The notes: generated from the letters alone by a model not told the origin. Counted from the stretch's first letter, positions 36,801 through 48,527 are shown. The stretch: DNA of 64,000 nt from [Mycobacterium] manitobense (GCF_025821665.1 NZ_JACKSJ010000062.1:186001-250000), one strand, 5' to 3'. Made by a program: numbers and translations.

Positions 36801-38132
36801 TCAAGCAGGCGGAACCACCGTAACGGTGATCATGTCGTCGTAGCTGTTCTGCTCGATGATCGCTTCGATTGCGCTTGCGGTCTTCGCGTCAGCGACCCGC
36901 CACTCGACGGGGACACCCGTGGACAGGGCCGCCTCGTAGTGGCCCCTGAGTTCGTTAGAAATTTGTTGAGCAGCACCAAATTTCGGGTTGAACTCTCCGT
37001 TTGGACCGATCATCCACTCATAGCCCGTGCCCTTCGCCTCAACCAACAGCCCGTCCGATCCGGCGTCGGGCTCGAAACCGTCGAAATCGACCGGATCGGC
37101 GCGGCCCGGCACGTCGACTTCGTACTCCATCCCGGCGGGATATCCGGTGACTTGCTGCTCGTACTCCCGCCACTGCCCCGATCCCCGGACGATCTCCGCC
37201 CACTTTCCGGGCCCTTTGACGAGTTCTCCTGGAATCGCTGCACGCTTTGCGATCAGAGGTGCAGCGTCCGGTGGTTTGCCGACACTCCTTACTGCCCCGT
37301 CGACGGCGGTGTAATAGTTGGCGGCCGCCTCGATGGCCTTGCTCTTCATGGTCTCGTATACGGCGAAGGCGACGAGGGCGGCTGGACCCGCGAGTACGCC
37401 CGCCATGGTGGCGTACTTCGCGGCAGCGAGCTCACCTGGAGTAGGAGTGTTCGCCTTGGCTGTGTCGAAAGCCGAGGCGAAATTGTCGGCTGCCTCCCGG
37501 AGCTTCTTCGCCCACTCTGCCCCGTCGTGAAGCCAGATGCCGTGCTTCTCTATGTTGGGGGCGGCGTTGCTGTCGGAGTCCTGCCAGTGAGCCTGGATGC
37601 TCTGACTGATGAACTTGGCTTCGTCGCCTAGGAAGTCGAGTTCTCGGCCCTCCTCGAGCCAGTGCATATAAAAATCTCGAACCACATCAGATCCTTGACC
37701 CGAGTGCACCGCTTCCGAGAACGCTTCAGCGCCCATCGCGGTCGATGAGTTGACATTCGGGATCCGCGGGGTGCCCTGGTGACTCTGAGGTTGCTTCGGC
37801 ACTGTGATCTGTGGCGGGCCGGCCGACGGCGGCTTGGGATCGCCGATTACGTCCACCCGAGAAATCTCTAGGGAGCCCTGTTCATCGGCGACCTCGAACA
37901 TGGTTGCCGACGCCTGCACGATCTCTCCGCCGTGCTCGCGAACGTCTTTGGCCTCTCTCAAGCGCTGAACCATGCCGCGATCGAGTTCTGTCAGGGCGAG
38001 TGCCCCGTCCGAGGACGTCACATCGGATGCAGGCGGCCGGCAGTTCTCTTCGTCGACGTCACCGCCGAGTGACGCCAAGTCACGACCGTCGTGTCTGAGC
38101 CCGTCGGTATCGACTCGGAGTACCTCCGACAA
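36801..38132 (-). CDS. Type VII-exported polymorphic toxin, EspC-like N-terminus and Tox-REase-5-like nuclease
   Basis: About 443 residues. TTG 38132 is preferred (GGGGGTGGGG upstream); a GTG at 38147 gives five extra residues. Residues 1-95 resemble the EspC/ESX secretion-associated domain (SEVLRVDTDGLRHDGRDLA), with a helix pair and FEVAD in place of the YxxxD/E signal. A hydrophobic stretch is near residue 240. The C-terminal about 130 residues read QVTGYPAGMEYEVD, VDFDGF, then LLVEAKGTGYEW: a PD-(D/E)xK core (D..ExK) as in Tox-REase-5. The Imm52-like gene follows immediately. Confidence 0.8.
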   Translation of the reverse strand: MSEVLRVDTDGLRHDGRDLASLGGDVDEENCRPPASDVTSSDGALALTELDRGMVQRLREAKDVREHGGEIVQASATMFEVADEQGSLEISRVDVIGDPKPPSAGPPQITVPKQPQSHQGTPRIPNVNSSTAMGAEAFSEAVHSGQGSDVVRDFYMHWLEEGRELDFLGDEAKFISQSIQAHWQDSDSNAAPNIEKHGIWLHDGAEWAKKLREAADNFASAFDTAKANTPTPGELAAAKYATMAGVLAGPAALVAFAVYETMKSKAIEAAANYYTAVDGAVRSVGKPPDAAPLIAKRAAIPGELVKGPGKWAEIVRGSGQWREYEQQVTGYPAGMEYEVDVPGRADPVDFDGFEPDAGSDGLLVEAKGTGYEWMIGPNGEFNPKFGAAQQISNELRGHYEAALSTGVPVEWRVADAKTASAIEAIIEQNSYDDMITVTVVPPA

Positions 38133-38147
38133 GCCCCACCCCCTCAC

Positions 38148-38496
38148 GTGACCCGAATCGGCGGAACGCGCGCTCCTTCGAAGTCAAACGTTAGTGGCAG
38201 GTCAAGGGTGGTCAGCGCGTCAATCTGTCCGTCCAGCCGAGCCCTCGATCGCGTCATTGGGCGCCGCGCCGGTCGAGGTGGCCGTCGACGCCGACGGCGT
38301 CTGGACGGGCTGAGGCGCTGCTCGACGACGGACACCGGGCGTCGGCCGTGACCAGGCAGGAGACCGCCAGACAATGCCGTAGAAGGCGTGGCCGACGGCG
38401 GCGGACGCGGACCGATATGGCGGCGACGAATGCGAACCGCTCGAAGTGACGGGGTCGAACGCCGGACACCTAGGTCCGCGACCTACTCGATATGAG
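38148..38496. other. Intergenic region between toxin and tRNA-Ala
   Basis: About 350 bases without a convincing gene. A minus-strand open frame (38144-38374) has an arginine-rich start and ends just at the toxin start; its composition is not protein-like apart from the last 30 codons, so it may be a degenerate gene remnant. No direct repeat of the tRNA 3' end was seen. Confidence 0.4.
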
Positions 38497-38569
38497 TGGA
38501 GCTAAGGGGATTCGAACCCCTGACCCCCACACTGCCAGTGTGGTGCGCTACCAACTGCGCCATAGCCCC
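38497..38569 (-). tRNA. tRNA-Ala (anticodon GGC)
   Basis: The minus strand folds as a complete cloverleaf: acceptor stem GGGGCTA pairs with TAGCTCC (one G-U), the anticodon stem CCACA/TGTGG encloses the loop CTGGCAG (anticodon GGC), and the T-arm contains GGTTCGAATCC. CCA is not encoded. It is adjacent to the toxin region and could serve as an integration site, although no att repeat was found. Confidence 0.95.
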
Positions 38570-38606
38570 TGAAGTTGTGCCCACCGAAGTTACACCACCC
38601 GCATAT

Positions 38607-38639
38607 GCGCGACAAAACCGCCGGTAGACGGTTCGCGCG
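38607..38639 (-). terminator. Possible terminator of the glycosyltransferase operon
   Basis: On the minus strand, directly after the stop at 38640, GCGCGAACCG and CGGTTTTGTCGCGC form an inner stem ACCG/CGGT with an outer GCGCGA/TCGCGC arm and a short T-run between. It is a modest intrinsic terminator or a transcript-end hairpin. Confidence 0.4.
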
Positions 38640-40049
38640 TCAGTTGTAGAAGCGGCGCAACTGCGGCCAGGCCGTCGACCAGCGCACCGGGTCACAGACC
38701 GCGATCTCCGTGCCGTTCTCCTCATTGCCCAGCGCCGCCCGATGTGTCACCACCACGTTGCAACCCGTGAACACCGGCGACCGGTTGCCCACGACGACCA
38801 CCCGACCGACGGCCGAGTCGGGCGGCGGGCCCCAGTCCCAGTACGACATGTGTCCCGAGTAGGGCGCCGGCAGGCCGAACTCCGGCCCGTAGCGTTCGAT
38901 CGCACCGGCCTGCCCGTAGTTGCGGGTGACGATGGTTGCCGACGGCCCGGCCTGTGCATGCGCCGCGGCCACGGACGCGGTGAAGTCCCGCCACCCGACC
39001 TGTTCCCCCTGCTCGGCGTTGACCGCCAACACCGGCCCGAGGGCTTGCACGGGCAGCACCGGTAACGCCAGGACCACCGACAGTGCGGCACCCGCCACGG
39101 CCCCCGTCGCCGCCCAGGCGCGGTGTCGCCGAGCCCACTGCCATGCCGGTTCGGCGCCGGCCGCCACCAGCACCACCAGTAACGGAATCGCGTAGTACGG
39201 CTTGCCGCCGGCCACCAGCGTCAGTCCGCACAGCACCGGATACGCCAGCGCCACCGACCGAAACCGGCGGTCACGCCACAGGGCGATGAAGCCGACCACC
39301 GCCACCGGCACGAGGACCGGCGACAGGTACACCAACTGAACGGGCACGAACATCAGCCGGTTCTCGACGCCGTCCGACGCACTGATCCCGCCGGCGACGG
39401 TCAGCAACGGGAATCCATGGCTCGCCTGCCACACGAGCACCGGAGCGGCGACCACCGCTGTCACCACGACGCCCGCCGGCAGCCACCACGTGCGGATCAG
39501 CGACCGTGGCCCGACGGCCAGCAGGCTCAGGCCCAACGCGGCCGGCAGCAGGAGAATCAGCCATTTGTTGGTCAGGGCCACTCCGACAGCCACGCCAACC
39601 GCAGGCCACCATCGCGGATCGCCGGTGCGCAGCAGACGCAGCACGAAGAAGACGGTCACCAGCCACAGCAGCAGGTCCGCGGTCGCCGTCGACAGCATGT
39701 GCGTCACCGCCAGCACGAACAACGACGACGCGGTAGCGGCCGCGGCCACCGTCTGTCCGCCCGTGCCCGCACCGACCTCCCGCGCGATGAGCGCCGCCAC
39801 GACCACAATTGCCGCACCGAGCAGCGTCGCGGCGATCCGCATGCCGACCGGCGAATCTTCGAAGGTGAAGAGGCGCGCCAGCAGCGGCGTCAACGGCGGC
39901 TGGTCGACGTACCCCCAGTCCAGGCGCTGACCGGCCGCGCGGAAATACAGCTCGTCGCGGTGGAACCCGTAACGTCCCGACAGCGCGGTCAACACGATGG
40001 CCTGGATGACGACCACGATCCCGACTTCTCGTCGGGCGAATGCGGTCAC
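38640..40049 (-). CDS. Glycosyltransferase family 39-like integral membrane protein
   Basis: A 469-residue polytopic protein with about ten hydrophobic helices. Near the N-terminus GFHRDELYFRAAGQRLDWGYVDQPPLTPLL is the ArnT/PMT-like loop, where the D-E pair after the first helix is the catalytic acid motif of GT39/GT83 enzymes using polyprenyl-phosphate sugars. GTG 40049 overlaps the MFS stop (GTGA), showing operon coupling with the transporter and phosphoglucomutase genes. The acceptor, a lipid or protein on the outer membrane face, is unknown. Confidence 0.87.
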   Translation of the reverse strand: MTAFARREVGIVVVIQAIVLTALSGRYGFHRDELYFRAAGQRLDWGYVDQPPLTPLLARLFTFEDSPVGMRIAATLLGAAIVVVAALIAREVGAGTGGQTVAAAATASSLFVLAVTHMLSTATADLLLWLVTVFFVLRLLRTGDPRWWPAVGVAVGVALTNKWLILLLPAALGLSLLAVGPRSLIRTWWLPAGVVVTAVVAAPVLVWQASHGFPLLTVAGGISASDGVENRLMFVPVQLVYLSPVLVPVAVVGFIALWRDRRFRSVALAYPVLCGLTLVAGGKPYYAIPLLVVLVAAGAEPAWQWARRHRAWAATGAVAGAALSVVLALPVLPVQALGPVLAVNAEQGEQVGWRDFTASVAAAHAQAGPSATIVTRNYGQAGAIERYGPEFGLPAPYSGHMSYWDWGPPPDSAVGRVVVVGNRSPVFTGCNVVVTHRAALGNEENGTEIAVCDPVRWSTAWPQLRRFYN

Positions 40050-41310
40050 GGCACCTCGCCGCCGGCTTCCGGGCCGAGCGGCCTTGCCGGTCCGTGTTCC
40101 CTCGCCGGCCGCGGCCGGGTCTCCGGGGCGAACGTCCAACTCACCGCCGCCACCACCAGGATCGCGCCCGAAACCACGAATGCCCAGCCGAACGAGAAGT
40201 ACTGCGCGATCAGTCCCACCAGCAGCGATCCGCCGATCGAACCCACGTCGGCCATCATCTGGAACGTCGCCACCGCCGTCCCGCCACGCGCTTTGTTGCC
40301 GATGATGTCGGCCACCGCGGCCTGCTGCGGCGACGTGAAGATGCCGGTGGCGAAGCCCGCCACGATCGCGCTGACCAGGAACAGCGGCAGCCCGTCGGTG
40401 AAACCGACGAGCGCGGTCGCCACCCCGGCCGCCGCAAGGCCGACGATCAGCAGCATCTTGCGGCCCACCCGGTCGGACAGGTAGCCGCTCGGGATCACGG
40501 CAGCGACGTTGCCGATCGCGAAGGTCGCGAGCGCCAGCCCGGCGACACCTGCCCCGCGGTGCAGCACGTCGGTGACGAACAGCGGCACCAGCGCGATGCG
40601 CAACCCGAACGCCGACCACCCGGTGGCGAAGTTGGACAGCAGCGCGGCGCGGTAGGCGCGGTTGCGCCAGGCGATCCGGACCGTCACCCTCTCCGTGGCC
40701 TCGGCTTCGGGCGCGGCCAGCGAGGAGTTGCGCAGGCTGATGAATACCACCGCCGCGGCAACCAACAAAGCGCCGCCGTAGATGAGGAACGGTGCGCTCA
40801 ACCCCAGGCCCGCGGTGAGGCTGCCCAGCACCGGCCCGCCGACCGAACCGACGAGGAACGCCGAGGAGAACATGCCCGCCACCCGGCCGCGGGCGTTCTC
40901 CGGGCTGATCCGGATCATCAGGCCCAGCGCGGAGACGAAGAACATGGTGGAGCCGATGCCGCCGAGCGACCGGAAGATCAACAGCTGCCAGTACGTCTGG
41001 GCGAACGCGCACGCAGCGGTGGTGAGCGCGACGATGACCAGGCCGCTGGTGTAGATCCGCCGCTCCCCCAGCCGCTGGATCAGCAGCCCGGTCGGCCACG
41101 CGAAGCACAGCCGCATCAACGCAAAGGCGGTGATGACAAAGGTCGCGGCGCTGATACTCACCCCGAAGTGGCGGGCGTAGGCCGGCAGCACCGGTGCGAC
41201 GACGCCGTAACCCAGTGCGATCACCGCGTTCGACACGATCAGCACCCAGACTTCGCCGGGCAACTTCTCCTTGGCGACGGCTTGCGAACAGTCGCCCTCC
41301 GCAGAGGCAC

Positions 41311-41314
<4 letters not shown>
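40046..41314 (-). CDS. MFS transporter (DHA1-like)
   Basis: A 422-residue major facilitator with twelve predicted helices. The motif-A-like loop after helix 2 reads [13 protein letters not shown], and its repeat in the second half is [16 protein letters not shown] 41314 overlaps the pgm stop, and the stop overlaps the glycosyltransferase start, so the three genes form one coupled unit. DHA1 members export drugs, sugars or metabolites; this one may export a glycan-related compound given its neighbours, which is only an inference. Confidence 0.9.
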
Positions 41315-42945
<1,631 letters not shown>

Positions 42946-43015
42946 GGGTCGATTCTGCTCCCGGTGCGCGCGGCGTTGACGGGCGGCCGGGTGAACAGCC
43001 GCGATACTTTGCATC

Positions 43016-43411
43016 GTGCCCGGATTCGACCGTCGCGAACTGGTCGCCGTCTTCGTCGGCGGCGCGCTGGGCACGCTGGCCCGCGCGGGGCTGGAGACCC
43101 TCGCGCCCGCCGATCCGGGCCGGTGGCCGTGGCCGACGTTCACCGTCAACATCGTCGGCGCGTTCCTGCTCGGCTACTTCACCACCCGGCTCCTTGAACG
43201 CCTTCCGGTCTCGGCCTACCGTCGCCCACTGCTGGGCACCGGCCTGTGCGGCGGCCTGACGACGTTCTCGACCATGCAGCTCGAGACGTTGCGGATGCTC
43301 GAACACGGTCATTTCGTCCTGGCCGCCGGCTACCTGGCCGTCAGCATCGCCGCTGGGCTGGTGGCGGTGTACGTCGCCACAGCGCTGGTCCGCCGGGCGC
43401 GGCTGCGGTGA
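43016..43411 (+). CDS. crcB: Fluoride channel CrcB/Fluc subunit 1
   Basis: A 131-residue four-helix protein from GTG 43016. Motifs [25 protein letters not shown] and [15 protein letters not shown] are the conserved pore and gating elements of the Fluc fluoride exporter. The gene is followed by a second crcB; in Gram-positive bacteria two Fluc subunits form a dual-topology heterodimer. The stop overlaps the GTG of the second gene. No fluoride riboswitch was recognised in the 70 bases upstream. Confidence 0.93.
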   Translation: MPGFDRRELVAVFVGGALGTLARAGLETLAPADPGRWPWPTFTVNIVGAFLLGYFTTRLLERLPVSAYRRPLLGTGLCGGLTTFSTMQLETLRMLEHGHFVLAAGYLAVSIAAGLVAVYVATALVRRARLR

Positions 43412-43776
43412 CGACCGTCGCGCTGTGGGCGGGCGTGATGCTGCTGGGCGGCATGGGCGCGGTGCTGCGCTTCACGGTGGACCGCACGGTCTCGGCCCGG
43501 GTCGGACGCCCGTTCCCGTACGGCACCCTGGCGGTCAACCTGACCGGCGCCTTCCTGCTGGGCCTTCTCGGCGGGCTGGCGCTGGCCCCCCATCACGCCC
43601 TGCTCGCGGGCACCGCGTTCGTCGGCTCGTACACCACGTTCTCCACGTGGATGCTCGAGACGCAGCGACTCGGCGAGGAACGGCGGGCGTGGCCCGCGGT
43701 CGCCAACATCGTCGTCAGTCTGGTGCTGGGCCTCGCCGCGGTGTGGTCCGGGCACTGGCTCGGGGGGCGTCTGTGA
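43408..43776 (+). CDS. crcB: Fluoride channel CrcB/Fluc subunit 2
   Basis: A 122-residue second Fluc subunit, GTG 43408 inside the stop of the first (GTGA). It carries [27 protein letters not shown] and [15 protein letters not shown]. The slightly different signature and charge distribution suit opposite topology to subunit 1. Its stop overlaps the GTG of the DUF190 gene. Together they would keep cytoplasmic fluoride low. Confidence 0.93.
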   Translation: MTTVALWAGVMLLGGMGAVLRFTVDRTVSARVGRPFPYGTLAVNLTGAFLLGLLGGLALAPHHALLAGTAFVGSYTTFSTWMLETQRLGEERRAWPAVANIVVSLVLGLAAVWSGHWLGGRL

Positions 43777-44819
43777 CCGAATTGCACAGGCTGACCGCCT
43801 ACTTCGGCGAACGCGCCCGCCACCACGGCCGGTTCGTCGCCGACGCCCTGCTCGAGCCCGGCGACGCAGAAGCCGTGGTCGTCCTGCGCGGCGCGGCTGG
43901 ATTCGGTCCGCGCCACGACATCCGGACCGATCTGACCCTGAGCCAGTCCGAGGATCTGCCCATCGCGCTCGTGGCCGTTGACACCGCCGAACGCATCGCC
44001 GCTTTCGCCGCACGGGCGACCGAGGCGCTGTCTCGGGGCACCCTCGCCGTGGAGCGGGTGCGGCACGGCGATGACACCGTGACGGCGGAACATGTGGAGC
44101 TGAGAGTGCTCACCGGGCGCGCGGACCGCCTGAACGGGCGACCCGCCCACGTTGCGATGTGCGACACGCTGTACCGACTCAAATTCGATTCGGCGGCAAC
44201 ATTTCTCGGTGTCGACGGCATCACCGCGGGCCAGCGTCACCGCGCCGCCTTCTTCGGCCGCAACATCGCCGTTCCGGTGATGACGGTCGCCGTCGGAAGC
44301 GCACCGGCCGCCGAAGAGGCGATCCGGCTGCTCCGGCCGCTGCTGCCGTCCGCCCTGATGACGGTTGCGCCGATCCAGCTGCGCAAGGGGCGCGGTGTGC
44401 CGGTGAACCGTCCGGCGCCTGTGCCGCCGACCGACGACCGGGGACCGGCGCACTGGCTGAAGGTGACGGTGCACACCTGCGAGGCGGATCTGCACCGCGG
44501 CCTTCCCGTGCACCGGACTCTCGTGCGCCGTCTGCGGGAATCGCCCACGACGGCCGGGGTGACCGTCCTTCGTGGCGTGTGGGGGTTCGCGGGTGACGCA
44601 GAGCCCAGCGGGGACAGGATGTTTCAGATCGGTCGCCATGTGCCGGTGACGACGGAGTACATCGACACACCGGACCGGATAGCTGCCTGCTTCGATCTCG
44701 TCGACGAGGTCACCGAAGGACATGGCGTGGTGACCTGTGCGGCGATTCCCGCGGTCGTTTCGATCGACGGCGGCAGACGCCGCGGCAGCATCCCACCGGC
44801 CTCCGCGCCCGAGATGTAA
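43773..44819 (+). CDS. Triple-DUF190 protein
   Basis: A 348-residue soluble protein made of three DUF190-like modules at about residues 3-100, 107-203 and 228-330. Module 1 has LTAYFGERARHHG and VVVLRGAAGFG; module 2 has MCDTLYRLKFDSAATFLGVDGITA; module 3 has VTVHTCEADLHRG and VTVLRGVWGFAGDA. DUF190 proteins, usually one module, accompany CrcB channels and have a PII-like ferredoxin fold. The GTG 43773 overlaps the stop of crcB2. A triplicated version is unusual, and its stop lies inside the IdeR-like box of the next promoter. Confidence 0.8.
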   Translation: MTELHRLTAYFGERARHHGRFVADALLEPGDAEAVVVLRGAAGFGPRHDIRTDLTLSQSEDLPIALVAVDTAERIAAFAARATEALSRGTLAVERVRHGDDTVTAEHVELRVLTGRADRLNGRPAHVAMCDTLYRLKFDSAATFLGVDGITAGQRHRAAFFGRNIAVPVMTVAVGSAPAAEEAIRLLRPLLPSALMTVAPIQLRKGRGVPVNRPAPVPPTDDRGPAHWLKVTVHTCEADLHRGLPVHRTLVRRLRESPTTAGVTVLRGVWGFAGDAEPSGDRMFQIGRHVPVTTEYIDTPDRIAACFDLVDEVTEGHGVVTCAAIPAVVSIDGGRRRGSIPPASAPEM

Positions 44820-44835
44820 GCCTAGCCTAAGTTTA
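44817..44835. promoter_or_regulatory. IdeR-type iron box upstream of mbtL
   Basis: TAAGCCTAGCCTAAGTTTA matches the 19-base IdeR consensus TTAGGTTAGCCTAACCTAA at about 13 positions, with the central TAGCCTAA preserved. It lies 25 bases upstream of mbtL and overlaps the DUF190 stop codon. Iron-loaded IdeR should repress the operon. Confidence 0.75.
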
Positions 44836-44859
44836 GTAGGCCGTGTACCGTCCCACGTC

Positions 44860-45129
44860 ATGCAGTCGACTACCCCTGACGCGGTGAGCGCCGCTCTGAC
44901 CGAGATCCTGCGTGACGACATGAACGTCGACATCCGTCGTGTCACCCGCGATTCACGCCTCATCGACGACGTCGGTCTCGATTCCGTGGCGTTCGCGGTC
45001 GGGATGGTGGCGATCGAGGACAAGCTCGGGGTCGCGCTGACCGAAGAAGACCTGCTGAGCTGCGACACCGTGGGTGACCTGGAAGCCGCGATCCTGGCGA
45101 AAGTCCCGGCGGCACAGAGCAACCAGTGA
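44860..45129 (+). CDS. mbtL: Acyl carrier protein MbtL, mycobactin acylation
   Basis: An 89-residue acyl carrier protein from ATG 44860. The phosphopantetheine site is DVGLDSVAF (DSx), with serine as the attachment residue, and the four-helix bundle length is standard. In the mbt-2 locus MbtL carries the fatty acid that MbtM activates and that MbtN desaturates before MbtK transfers it to the mycobactin lysine. Its stop overlaps the GTG of the next gene. It is the first gene after an IdeR box. Confidence 0.93.
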   Translation: MQSTTPDAVSAALTEILRDDMNVDIRRVTRDSRLIDDVGLDSVAFAVGMVAIEDKLGVALTEEDLLSCDTVGDLEAAILAKVPAAQSNQ

Positions 45130-46709
45130 ACTCTCTGGCGGCGGCCCTCTCCGAAGTCCTGACCTCCGCCGGGCATCGACTGGTCGTCTTCGACCATCCC
45201 AGCCAGACCTGGAGCCCGCATCCGTGGGCCGAGGTCCATGCCCGCGCGGAGAACATCGCAACCCGCATCGTCGACGACGACGCCGCGGCCGTCGGCCTCG
45301 TCGGTGACCCCACCGTCGAGCTCGTCGCCGCCATCTTCGGCGGGGTGATCTCCGGCGCCGCCGTGTCCCTTCTGCCGGGCCCGGTCCGTGGCGCCGACAC
45401 CGCGCAGTGGGCGCGGGCCACGCTGCGACGGTTCACCGCCATCGGCGTGAGCACGGTGTTCAGCCATGGCGAACAGCTGCAACTGCTGCGCGCGGTGGAC
45501 AGTACGGTCACCGTTCACGACGTTGCCGCCGTCGGCCACGCCCGTCGTTCCGTCACGTTCGTCGCACCGGGCGGCCGCGGCGAGGTGGCGGTGCTGCAGG
45601 GGACGGCCGGATCGACCGGTTCGCCGCGGACGGCACAACTGTCGCCGCAGGCGGTGCTGGCCAACCTGAGCGGCCTGGTCACCCGTGTCGGCGTCACCCG
45701 TGCCGACGTCGGCTGCTCCTGGCTGCCGCTCTACCACGACATGGGACTGACGTTCCTGTTCACGATGGCTCTCGGCGGTGGCGATCTCTGGCAGGCGCCG
45801 ACCACCTCGTTCTCGGCGTCGCCTTTCAGCTGGGTGCAGTGGCTCAGCGAGAGCCGTTCGTCGATGACCGCGGCGCCCAACATGGCCTTCAACCTCGTCG
45901 GCAAGTACGCCCGGCTGATCGACGACGTCGACCTGGGGACACTGCGGTTCGCGCTCAACGGCGGTGAACCCGTCGACTGCGACGGCACGCGGCGGTTCGC
46001 CGACGAGATGGCCCGCTTCGGCTTCGACAGCGCGGCGCTGTGCCCCTCGTACGGCCTGGCCGAATCCAACTGTGCTGTCTCGGTTCCGGTGCCCGGGACG
46101 GGGCTGCTCGTCGACGAGATCCACGTCCGGACCGAGGACAACACGGTCGTGCGTAAGCAGGCCGTGCTCGGTGAGGCCATCCCGGGCGTGCAGATCCGGA
46201 TCGCCCCGCGCGAGCAGCGCAGCGACGGCATCGAGGGCCGCGAGGTCGGCGAGGTCGAGGTCCGCGGATCGTCGATGATGGACGGCTACCTTGGTGAAAC
46301 GCCTCTGGCGGCCGACAGCTGGTTCCCCACCGGTGATCTCGGCTACTTCGTCGACGGTGGCCTCGTGGTGTGCGGTCGCGCCAAGGAGCTCATCACCGTC
46401 GCCGGGCGCAACATCTTCCCCACCGAGATCGAGCGGGTGGCCGCCCAGGTCGACGGCGTACGCGAAGGTGCCGTCGTGGCGGTGGGCACCGACGAGAAGT
46501 CCGTCCGGCCCGGTCTGGTCATCGCGGCGGAGTACAAGGGAACCGACGAAGCGGACGCCCGCAGCGCCCTCGTGCAGCGGGTGGCCACCGAGTGCGGCGT
46601 CGTGCCGTCCGACGTCGTGTTCATGGCGCCGGGTTCGCTGCCGAGGACCTCGTCGGGCAAGCTGCGCCGTCTGGAAGTCAAACGGAATCTGGAAGCGGTG
46701 ACACCATGA
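45126..46709 (+). CDS. mbtM: Fatty acyl-AMP ligase MbtM (FadD33-like)
   Basis: A 527-residue adenylating enzyme from GTG 45126 (GTGA with mbtL). Motifs [16 protein letters not shown] (P-loop), [30 protein letters not shown] and [10 protein letters not shown] mark the FAAL/ANL family; the FAAL insertion is in place. It activates a fatty acid as acyl-AMP and loads it on MbtL for siderophore lipidation. Its stop overlaps the ATG of mbtN. Confidence 0.93.
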   Translation: MNSLAAALSEVLTSAGHRLVVFDHPSQTWSPHPWAEVHARAENIATRIVDDDAAAVGLVGDPTVELVAAIFGGVISGAAVSLLPGPVRGADTAQWARATLRRFTAIGVSTVFSHGEQLQLLRAVDSTVTVHDVAAVGHARRSVTFVAPGGRGEVAVLQGTAGSTGSPRTAQLSPQAVLANLSGLVTRVGVTRADVGCSWLPLYHDMGLTFLFTMALGGGDLWQAPTTSFSASPFSWVQWLSESRSSMTAAPNMAFNLVGKYARLIDDVDLGTLRFALNGGEPVDCDGTRRFADEMARFGFDSAALCPSYGLAESNCAVSVPVPGTGLLVDEIHVRTEDNTVVRKQAVLGEAIPGVQIRIAPREQRSDGIEGREVGEVEVRGSSMMDGYLGETPLAADSWFPTGDLGYFVDGGLVVCGRAKELITVAGRNIFPTEIERVAAQVDGVREGAVVAVGTDEKSVRPGLVIAAEYKGTDEADARSALVQRVATECGVVPSDVVFMAPGSLPRTSSGKLRRLEVKRNLEAVTP

Positions 46710-47875
46710 CCCTGTCCCTGACGACCGTCGAGGACTACCGCACGCTGCTCGACCGCGTCTTCGACGACCAGGTCACGGCGTGGACCGCCGAGGCGGAGGA
46801 GACCGAGCGCTTCCCGCGTCAGCTCATCGAGCACCTGGGCCGTTCCGGAGTGTTCGCCGAGAAGTGGGGCGACGCAGCGCAACCCGACGTCGCCAAGCTG
46901 GTCGCACTGGCGACCGCACTCGGTGGGCTCGGCTCTGCCGGTATCGGCGTGGGGGTCAGCCTGCACGACTCGGCCATCGCGCTGCTGCGCCGGTTCGGCC
47001 GTTCGGACTATCTGCGTGCCATCTGCGAGCAGGCCATCCGCGGCGAAGCGGTGCTCTGCATCGGCGCGTCAGAGGAGTCCGGCGGTTCCGACCTGCAGAT
47101 CGTGCAGACCGAAGTGCGTTCCGCCCGGGATGGTTTCGAGGTCCGCGGCGTCAAGAAGTTCGTGTCGCTGTCCCCCATCGCCGACCACATCATGGTGGTG
47201 GCGCGAAGCATGGATCAGGATCCGACCAGCAGGCACGGCAACGTCGTGGTGATCGCCGTACCCACCAGCCAGGTCGAGGTGCAGACGCCCTACCGCAAGG
47301 TCGGTGCCGGCCCGCTGGACACCGCCGCCGTGCACATCGACACCTGGGTGCCCACCGATGCGCTGGTGGCCAGGGCAGGCACCGGACTGGCGGCCATCTC
47401 CTGGGGACTGGCGCACGAGCGGTTGTCGATCGCCGGCCAGGTCGCCGCCGGATGCCAGCGCATCATCGGGATCACGCTGGCCCGCATGATGAAACGGCGC
47501 CAGTTCGGGCAGACGCTCTACCAGCACCAGGCACTGCGGATGCGGATCGCCGACCTGCAGGCCCGCGTCGACATGCTGCGCTACTCGCTCGCCGGGATCG
47601 CCGCGGAAGGACGACTCGACCTGCGCGCTGCCGCCGCGATCAAGGTGAGCGCCGCCCGCCTCGGCGAAGAGGTGTTCTCCGAGTGCATGCACATCTTCGG
47701 CGGCGCAGGCTATCTCGTCGACGAGACGCCGCTGGGGCGGTGGTGGCGGGACATGAAGCTGGCCCGGGTCGGCGGCGGCACCGACGAGGTGCTGTGGGAG
47801 CTCGTCGCCGCCGCGATGAAGCCCGACTACGACGGCTACGCCGAGCTGATCAACTCGCCCGACTGGGACTACTGA
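46706..47875 (+). CDS. mbtN: Acyl-ACP dehydrogenase MbtN (FadE14-like)
   Basis: A 389-residue flavin acyl dehydrogenase, ATG 46706 inside the mbtM stop (ATGA). It has the [17 protein letters not shown]/substrate region, [19 protein letters not shown] and [21 protein letters not shown] in the C-terminal helices. It introduces the alpha-beta double bond in the acyl chain carried by MbtL. The 3' end overlaps the convergent mbtK by 7 bases. Confidence 0.93.
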   Translation: MTLSLTTVEDYRTLLDRVFDDQVTAWTAEAEETERFPRQLIEHLGRSGVFAEKWGDAAQPDVAKLVALATALGGLGSAGIGVGVSLHDSAIALLRRFGRSDYLRAICEQAIRGEAVLCIGASEESGGSDLQIVQTEVRSARDGFEVRGVKKFVSLSPIADHIMVVARSMDQDPTSRHGNVVVIAVPTSQVEVQTPYRKVGAGPLDTAAVHIDTWVPTDALVARAGTGLAAISWGLAHERLSIAGQVAAGCQRIIGITLARMMKRRQFGQTLYQHQALRMRIADLQARVDMLRYSLAGIAAEGRLDLRAAAAIKVSAARLGEEVFSECMHIFGGAGYLVDETPLGRWWRDMKLARVGGGTDEVLWELVAAAMKPDYDGYAELINSPDWDY

Positions 47876-48498
47876 CCCGGCGCGTCTTCGGGCGTGCGGG
47901 GCAGGGCGTAGAGCGCCATCCGGCGGTTCGACATCTGGTGCTCACCGAGGAAGGCGCAGCCGGCGTATTCGCACAGCCGCCGGGCGCCGGAGTTGCGGTG
48001 GTCCGGGTCGAACATGATGCGCCGGCACCGGGGTTCGATCTCGAAGATGCTGGCGACCAGGCGCGGCAGCAGGATCGGGGCGAAACCGCGGTTGACGAAG
48101 CGCAGGTCGGCGATCGCCGCATGCAGTCCGAGGTCGTAGGGATCGGCGGCGTACCGCGGCGCGATGGAGTCCTTCGCCGCGCGGTACACCTCGACGTAGG
48201 CGAGTTCGGTGCCACGGAAGCTGCCGATCAGCGGTCGGGAGTATTCACCGTCCAGCTGCGCTTGCAGGTAACGCCGCCACCGCTCGGGCGGCCACGGGTA
48301 CTCCCAGGCCTCGACCAGATGCGGCCGGTTCATCCACTCCGAGATCATTTCGGCGTCCTGGTCGGCGTCCACGAGGCGGATGGAATACGGCTCGGCGAGC
48401 GTCGGCATCGGTGGCGCGGGCACCGCGCGGACCTCGTCGGCGATCGACGTCAGCTCGCGGGGCAGGACGGGCTTGATCGCCTCATCGGTGTCGGTCAT
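47869..48498 (-). CDS. mbtK: Mycobactin N-acyltransferase MbtK (GNAT)
   Basis: A 209-residue GNAT acyltransferase from ATG 48498. The region [21 protein letters not shown] begins the acceptor pocket, and [20 protein letters not shown] with [19 protein letters not shown] forms the typical IucB/RimI-like core. MbtK moves the acyl chain to the epsilon amino group of the mycobactin lysine. It is convergent to the mbtLMN operon, as in other mycobacteria, and has its own upstream iron box. Confidence 0.92.
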   Translation of the reverse strand: MTDTDEAIKPVLPRELTSIADEVRAVPAPPMPTLAEPYSIRLVDADQDAEMISEWMNRPHLVEAWEYPWPPERWRRYLQAQLDGEYSRPLIGSFRGTELAYVEVYRAAKDSIAPRYAADPYDLGLHAAIADLRFVNRGFAPILLPRLVASIFEIEPRCRRIMFDPDHRNSGARRLCEYAGCAFLGEHQMSNRRMALYALPRTPEDAPGQ

Positions 48499-48527
48499 CG
48501 AGCGACGAGCCTACCGCAGCAGATGAG

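Noticed and set aside
38144..38374. Minus-strand frame ending at the toxin start, considered as a small secretion partner (EsxA/chaperone-like)
   Set aside because: It begins with an arginine run and has no WXG or YxxxD pattern; only the last 30 codons look protein-like, so a degenerate remnant at most.
36000..38600. A mobile island with attachment repeats using tRNA-Ala
   Set aside because: No direct repeat of the tRNA 3' end and no integrase gene were seen in the window.
42946..43015. A fluoride riboswitch before crcB
   Set aside because: The 70-base gap does not contain a recognisable crcB-motif RNA.
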